64,000 nucleotides of DNA from the NCBI RefSeq assembly GCF_030445035.2, contig NC_080699.1:8184001-8248000 (forward strand), in the 5' to 3' direction. Below are positions 59,439-64,000 of this stretch, piece by piece. Every line of letters begins with the position of its first letter. Positions within the stretch are counted from its first letter, which is position 1. The notes beneath the pieces were generated by a model. It worked only from the letters and a program-made list of their open reading frames with translations. It was not told where the DNA came from and searched no databases. The position numbers and the translations under genes are program-made. The DNA is from Dasypus novemcinctus. Taxonomy: Eukaryota; Chordata; Mammalia; Cingulata; Dasypodidae.

Positions 59439-59854
59439 ATTCCATGAGAACAATAACCATGTGTTTTATACACCATTACATGTCTAGCACCTAGCACAGA
59501 GCACAATACAGAAACGGCACTTATTGAATGAATGAATGACTTCCTGTGCCTGGGAGAGGGATGTGAGAGGGAATTTCTTCCTCCTTCAGAAGCACTACTG
59601 AAGATAAAGTACTAAGCCATAATCGTTGATAAAATAGAGAATCAGGTCAATTTCCACATGAAGAAGAATTCATGGAGGTTAAGTTGGAACTATTTTTTGA
59701 ATGATAGGGCATGGCATTTCAGCTCAGAAAAGAGCAAAAGAAAAGACACAGATATGGGAATTAGAAATCGTACTAAAAATAAACTAACATTTATTGAACT
59801 TGCATATACTAGTTGTCTATAATACATTATCTTATTTGAGATTTACAACAATTT

Positions 59855-60060
59855 AAGAGTAGCCATATAATATTGGGGATAAAAATGAAGGCTTTGGGTT
59901 CAAATCACAACTGAGTAGCCTTAGACAAATTATTTAACCTCTCTGTGCCTCCACTTTGTATTCTGAAATGAGGATAATACAGCACCACCTCATAGAGTGG
60001 TGGTAAGGATTTAAACAGTTAATTCCTGTAAGACATTTAGAATGTTCAAGTGTTAGAATC
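59855..60060 (+). mobile_element. MIR SINE
   Basis: 'gctttgggttcaaatcacaactgag', 'caaattatttaacctctctgtgcctc' and 'gtggtggtaaggatttaaac' follow the MIR order. A second MIR-like piece lies at about 60095-60190 ('gatgaaaaaactgaaggtt', 'aaggtctcatggctagtaag'). Confidence 0.8.
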
Positions 60061-60199
60061 ACTAAGTAAATACTGTTGCTCTCTTTTTTTTTTTTAAGAT
60101 GAAAAAACTGAAGGTTAAAAAGCTTAATTATATTACCTAAGGTCTCATGGCTAGTAAGAGATAGAATTGGTAGGAGAACCATCATTAACTACTACCTTA

Positions 60200-60520
60200 A
60201 ACTAGAGGAGACCTTAGGAGTCCTTTAACCTCTACTCCAGGATATCTGAATTCCTGCCTCTGCTTGAGTATGATCACAGAGAACTCATTTTCCCTCAAAG
60301 TAACATACATTTCTGAGCAATTCTGATTGCCAAGACGTTTTCTTTTGAGCAAACATCTACCTTCTAATTTAGCAAACTCTCATAGACTCTTTAAGTACAG
60401 TATGTTTACTAGTATCTTTACTAGGCTAAACGTGCCCGTTCCTCATGTGATCAGATTTGTGACACAAAGAAAATATATGACATGGCTCCCAATGACTAAA
60501 TATTTCAAAAAATACACATG
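60200..60520. other. Intergenic, no feature recognised
   Basis: AT-rich. The 66-codon frame at 60327 has no known domain. Confidence 0.5.
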
Positions 60521-61111
60521 CGGGTAAGCGGATGTGGCTCAAGCAATAGGGCTCTGCCTACCATATGGGAGGACCCGGGTTTGATTCCTGGGGCCTCCTG
60601 GTTAAAAAAAAAAAAAAAAAAAGAGTAAACATGCCTGAACAGCTAGCCAGTGCCCATGTGGCAAGCTGAGTGCCCACACGTTGAGGTGAGAACCTCAGAG
60701 GCAAGCCAAGTGCCCACCTGAGTGCCTGCACAGCAAGCCGAGTGCCTGCACGGCGAGCCAAGTGCCCATGTGACAAGCTGAATGCCTGTGCGAGTGCCCA
60801 CGTGGTGAGCTGAGTGCCCGCGCAGTGCAGTGAGCCAGCGTCTGCATGAGTCACCCAGCAAGATGATGACACAACAAAAGAGAGATAAAGGGGAGAGTTA
60901 GGTGAAATGCAGCAGAAACCAAGAACTGAGGTGGCACAAGTGACAGAAAACCTCTCTCCACATCAGAGGTCCCCAGGATCGAATCCCTGTGACTCCTAGA
61001 GGAGAAAAAACCGAGAAGACAGAAAGAATAAGAGATATAGAAGGTCACACAGCGAATGGACACAGACAGCAAAAACAGTATGGGGGAGGGGAAAAATATA
61101 TTTAAAAAAAA
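60521..61111 (+). mobile_element. DAS-II-like SINE with internal 20-bp repeats
   Basis: The head is gtaagcggatgtggctcaag with B box ggtttgattcc. A long A run follows at 60604-60622, then about eight imperfect copies of a 20-bp unit (gtgcccacgtggcaagctga type) at 60650-60835. A second tRNA-like part has a B-box-like ggatcgaatcc near 60975, and the end is A-rich. It differs from the DAS-III elements in the middle part. Confidence 0.8.
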
Positions 61112-61980
61112 CCTCTTTTCTTGTTTTCTAATTTCTAACACTCCTTACCAACAAAACATGCATCCTACAGTCTTACTCAGTTACCTCAAAGCAGGACCTT
61201 ATTTCTAATTGTTAATACTCTGGAATTTTTTTTTTTAGCTTATCTACCTTTTAAAACTTGGTTTCCAGCATGAGAACTAATGCAACTATTATCTCCCTGT
61301 GTTCTCTACTAGTACTGTTTAACACATCCCATTTATTCTAAATAGTGATATTTTGGTCTTAACAGACTCAAAACTGATTCTGTAGTACAATGCAGTTAGT
61401 AACATTCTTGTCAAAACCTTAAACATTATGTCAAAATTCAGAGAGTTTGCTCTCTCAAATTTAATTTTTGTTAGGTTACCTCTGTGTCTTGTTTATTTTA
61501 CTGTAGGCTAAGGATGAAATAGAGTAATGTGCTCTGATGAGTATTATAAACCATGTGAGAGGTGATTTCTTGGGATACTGTTTGGAAGCCCAAGCTGCAG
61601 GAACCTCTGAAAACACATGCACCTTTCAGCTTTATTGACTTACTGTAATAGGGGTGGATACTACAGAACTTAGGTCCTGCACAAAGACAGTGGTCCACGT
61701 ATTTTGTCAGGACAAAACGCAACTCAAAATTAGCTTAAGTATGTTATACTATATTACAGTACGGTGTATCATATTATACCATTTTTCAAATGTATGCAGA
61801 CGTTATACAAATTAAAAGTACATGAAAAAGCAATGTTAAATTTATTCATGAGCTTTTTCAATATGATTTATCAGTCAATAAAGTACCAAATTATAATGTT
61901 GGTATTCTCAAAAATATGTTGAGAAGTCTTTATACTTGACACTTTTGGTAACTATTGGTGCAAAATAAATCTAGGTTAAT
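61112..61980. other. Intergenic, no gene recognised
   Basis: AT-rich. A 74-codon minus frame at 61498-61722 has no known domain. Confidence 0.5.
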
Positions 61981-61984
61981 GTGG

Positions 61985-62282
61985 TAGCCCCTAGCTAGGC
62001 TACTGATCACTTGAAATGTGGCTGTCTGAATTGAGATGTGTAGTAAGTATAAAATAAACATTAAATTTCTTAGACCTCGTATGAAAAAAAGAAGATAAAA
62101 TATCTCAATTATTTTTTATACTGGTTACATGTTGAAACGATATTTTAGATATACTGGGTTATATAAAACATTACTAAATTAATTTCATCTATTTTTTACT
62201 TTTTAAAATGTGACTACTGGAAAATTTTCAATTACTTATGTAGACGACATTACATTTGTACTGGACAGCGCCAGTCTAGATA
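61985..62282. mobile_element. Non-autonomous hAT/MER-type element
   Basis: The left part has 'cacttgaaatgtggctg' and 'attgagatgtgtagtaag'; the right end reads 'gtactggacagcgccagtctaga'. It closely resembles the right end of the hAT remnant at 25.15-25.97 kb, so the two are probably related families. Confidence 0.65.
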
Positions 62283-62399
62283 ACTGCTCTTCATTTTATC
62301 ACTGGGAATGAGTCCTTCAAGCCATGAGACTCAACAGAGATAATACTATAAAAATATCATCCTGTCAAGTAAGCTACTGTTCCCACCAGGTTAGGATAA

Positions 62400-62605
62400 A
62401 AGCCCTCCTCCAAGCTCTTTATTGTCCTGGAAAAGCTCTTCTCCATGTTCCTTTATTGTCCAGGTGCTTGACTTTGTGACAGCACTTAAGTTTTTATTTA
62501 TTGGTCTCTTCTGCTAGCTGGAGAGCTCCTGGACGACAAGGACTGTTGTTTTTCTCTCTGTCCCTAGAGTATCCAAAAATGTTTTCTGAATGAATGAATT
62601 AAACC
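62400..62605 (+). mobile_element. L2 LINE 3' end
   Basis: 'tatttattggtctcttctgctagctggagagctcc', 'aaggactgttgtttttctctctg' and 'tttctgaatgaatgaatt' follow the L2 3' order. Confidence 0.65.
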
Positions 62606-63685
62606 ACTTGCCCAAGGTCACATAACTCAGAGAGGAAGCAGAGACTAAAGATTGGTTTTAATTTAATCTGAAGTTTTATATGTTGTGACAGATTGCATAT
62701 ATTTCAAAAGTTAGAATGATTTGGAACTGTCAATTTTTCAAAAGTACATACTTAATAAGTTTTTGGTATCTAATATAATCCAATTTACCTAGAGTTTAGG
62801 AACTCAATTTTCTAAATCACTTTAAGTTTTGTTTATTTATTTATTGCACCTTTTCAAAGCTTTCAAATTCGACTACAGATTCAACTGCTAAGAGTCTTCC
62901 ACATGTTCCACATGTTTGAGAACACCACAGGAAAGGCCTTTCCTGGACCTGTATCAACGTTGTGGATCCTAGAATACTTTTTATCTTTTCCTCCCTTGAC
63001 AGGAATTATAGAACAAACTGTTCAATCTATGTCTTGTGTTTGTCAACATGATTTTTTGTAACTATTTTCTGAATTATAAAGCCTTTCCTTTATTGTTTTA
63101 ATTTTTAACTCTTTGACATTTGAAACTAGAGCTGTTAGGACTCTAATTTACATTAAATGATTAAAGTTTACTAATTAAACTTTTAAATAGTATTTTTGTA
63201 AAATAAAATCAGACTTTGCTAGACACCAACATTTTAAAGCTTTGCTGCACATTCAGATTCCCCACTACATAGTTGTAAAAATCTTTCCTCCAGTTACCTT
63301 GACTTCACATATAAAATAAACTGATTAAGCCAAGAGGGCTCCAAAACTCTAATGAAAAGGTTTTATGAAAAAGAATCCAATGTCTTACAGAAATATTTTT
63401 TTAAAAACAAAACAAAACAAAACAAAAAAAACCAGATGTTTGTAAGTAACTGAAAGTTGGGGAAGTGCTGATGCACACAAATACTCAAGTTCTGAACGTA
63501 GAGGACTTAAAAAGTTTTTTTGGTTATATTTCAAAAATTTAGGAATGTACAAGTCATTTGTGTAAATTTCAATCCTAACATTCTTCCAAACTTTCTTAAT
63601 TTTTAAAAGAATAAACATTATATATATAATTGATGCAAATGAAAAAAATTTCAATCTCATTCATAATAGAACAATGAAATTAAAA
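62606..63685. other. Intergenic, no gene recognised
   Basis: AT-rich. A short aaaac repeat lies at about 63404-63430. No exon of BIRC2 is visible before the right edge. Confidence 0.5.
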
Positions 63686-63689
63686 CTGC

Positions 63690-64000
63690 ACTGAAATACT
63701 ATTTCTTATCTAACAGACCTGCAAAAAATTCCAAAAGTTTGACAATATACTCATGGTGAAACTGTGGGGAAAGAGGCATTCAACATTGCTGGTTGGACTG
63801 CAAAATACTAACACTCTCATAAAGGGGCATTTGGCTACACCAAACAAAATTACAAATGACTTTACCATTGACACAACAATCCAACTTCTGGGAACATATC
63901 CTAAAATAAAGACATATGTCAACGACTGTTTTATTGCAGCACTATCTGTAGAGGCAGAAGACTGGAAACCACCCAGTTGCCCAATAGGGAAGTGGCTGAA
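63690..64000 (+). mobile_element. Old L1 3' region, cut by the window edge
   Basis: 'ctgtggggaaagaggcattc', 'gctggttggactgcaaa', 'gacacaacaatccaactt' and 'gcagcactatctgtag' match the 3' part of older L1s. It continues past 64000. Confidence 0.65.

Larger units (their letters stand above)
58660..59535 (+). mobile_element. L2 LINE 3' end, split by a U6/L1 insertion
   Basis: The left part (58660-58929) has 'aggtatcagcctgagtatcactttctcagagaggc' and 'ttatcacaatttgtattt'. The right part (59440-59535) has 'ccatgagaacaataacc', 'tctagcacctagcacag' and 'gcacttattgaatgaatgaatg'. Together they give the normal L2 order with the insertion removed. Confidence 0.8.

Overview
The window is mammalian nuclear DNA, most likely from an armadillo (Dasypus, Xenarthra). 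The evidence is the many copies of the tRNA-derived DAS SINE families, whose heads carry Pol III A and B boxes and whose bodies share a common 3' tail. Armadillo-lineage L1 3' ends and older mammalian repeats (L2, MIR, hAT/MER, MaLR-like LTRs) make up much of the rest. The sequence is intron-rich and repeat-rich, with one CpG island, and nothing in it looks bacterial or plasmid-like.

The only complete protein-coding gene I can support is BIRC3 (cIAP2) on the + strand. A CpG island at about 39.3-39.86 kb carries a cluster of three NF-kB-like sites, a TATA-like TTAAA and a strong 5' splice donor. A 5' UTR/first coding exon follows, with the ATG at 44975. Eight coding exons join in frame into a 603-residue protein: BIR1, BIR2, BIR3, UBA, CARD, RING. 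The stop codon is at 56649-56651 and poly(A) signals lie near 57.27 kb. In other mammals the order is YAP1 - BIRC3 - BIRC2, so 1-39 kb is read as the YAP1-BIRC3 intergenic region and 57.3-64 kb as the start of the BIRC3-BIRC2 spacer.

Layout: 1-10.7 kb holds SINE, L2 and L1 3' ends, with a solo LTR nested in a SINE at 2 kb. 10.7-11.6 kb is a very C-rich 29-bp minisatellite. 11.9-22.4 kb holds SINEs, L2, L1 ends and a 28-bp minisatellite grown inside an L2. 22.8-26 kb is a decayed hAT transposon split by a two-headed DAS SINE. 29.3-35.0 kb is a nearly full-span, inverted, internally deleted L1 with two SINEs in it. 35-39.3 kb is mostly unique sequence with a few old repeats. 39.3-57.3 kb is BIRC3. 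57.3-64 kb holds L2, MIR, a U6/L1 chimeric retrocopy at 58.9 kb and a DAS-II-like SINE at 60.5 kb.

The most notable observations are: a DAS SINE that has landed between the probable old branch point and the AG of the BIRC3 exon 4 acceptor; the U6-L1 chimera, apparently made from a prematurely polyadenylated L1 transcript; the composite two-headed SINE with one shared target-site duplication; the solo LTR with a perfect 6-bp duplication; and the G4-prone minisatellite. I found no evidence of an undescribed multi-gene system. All repeat-family names are from memory of consensus sequences, not from a search.
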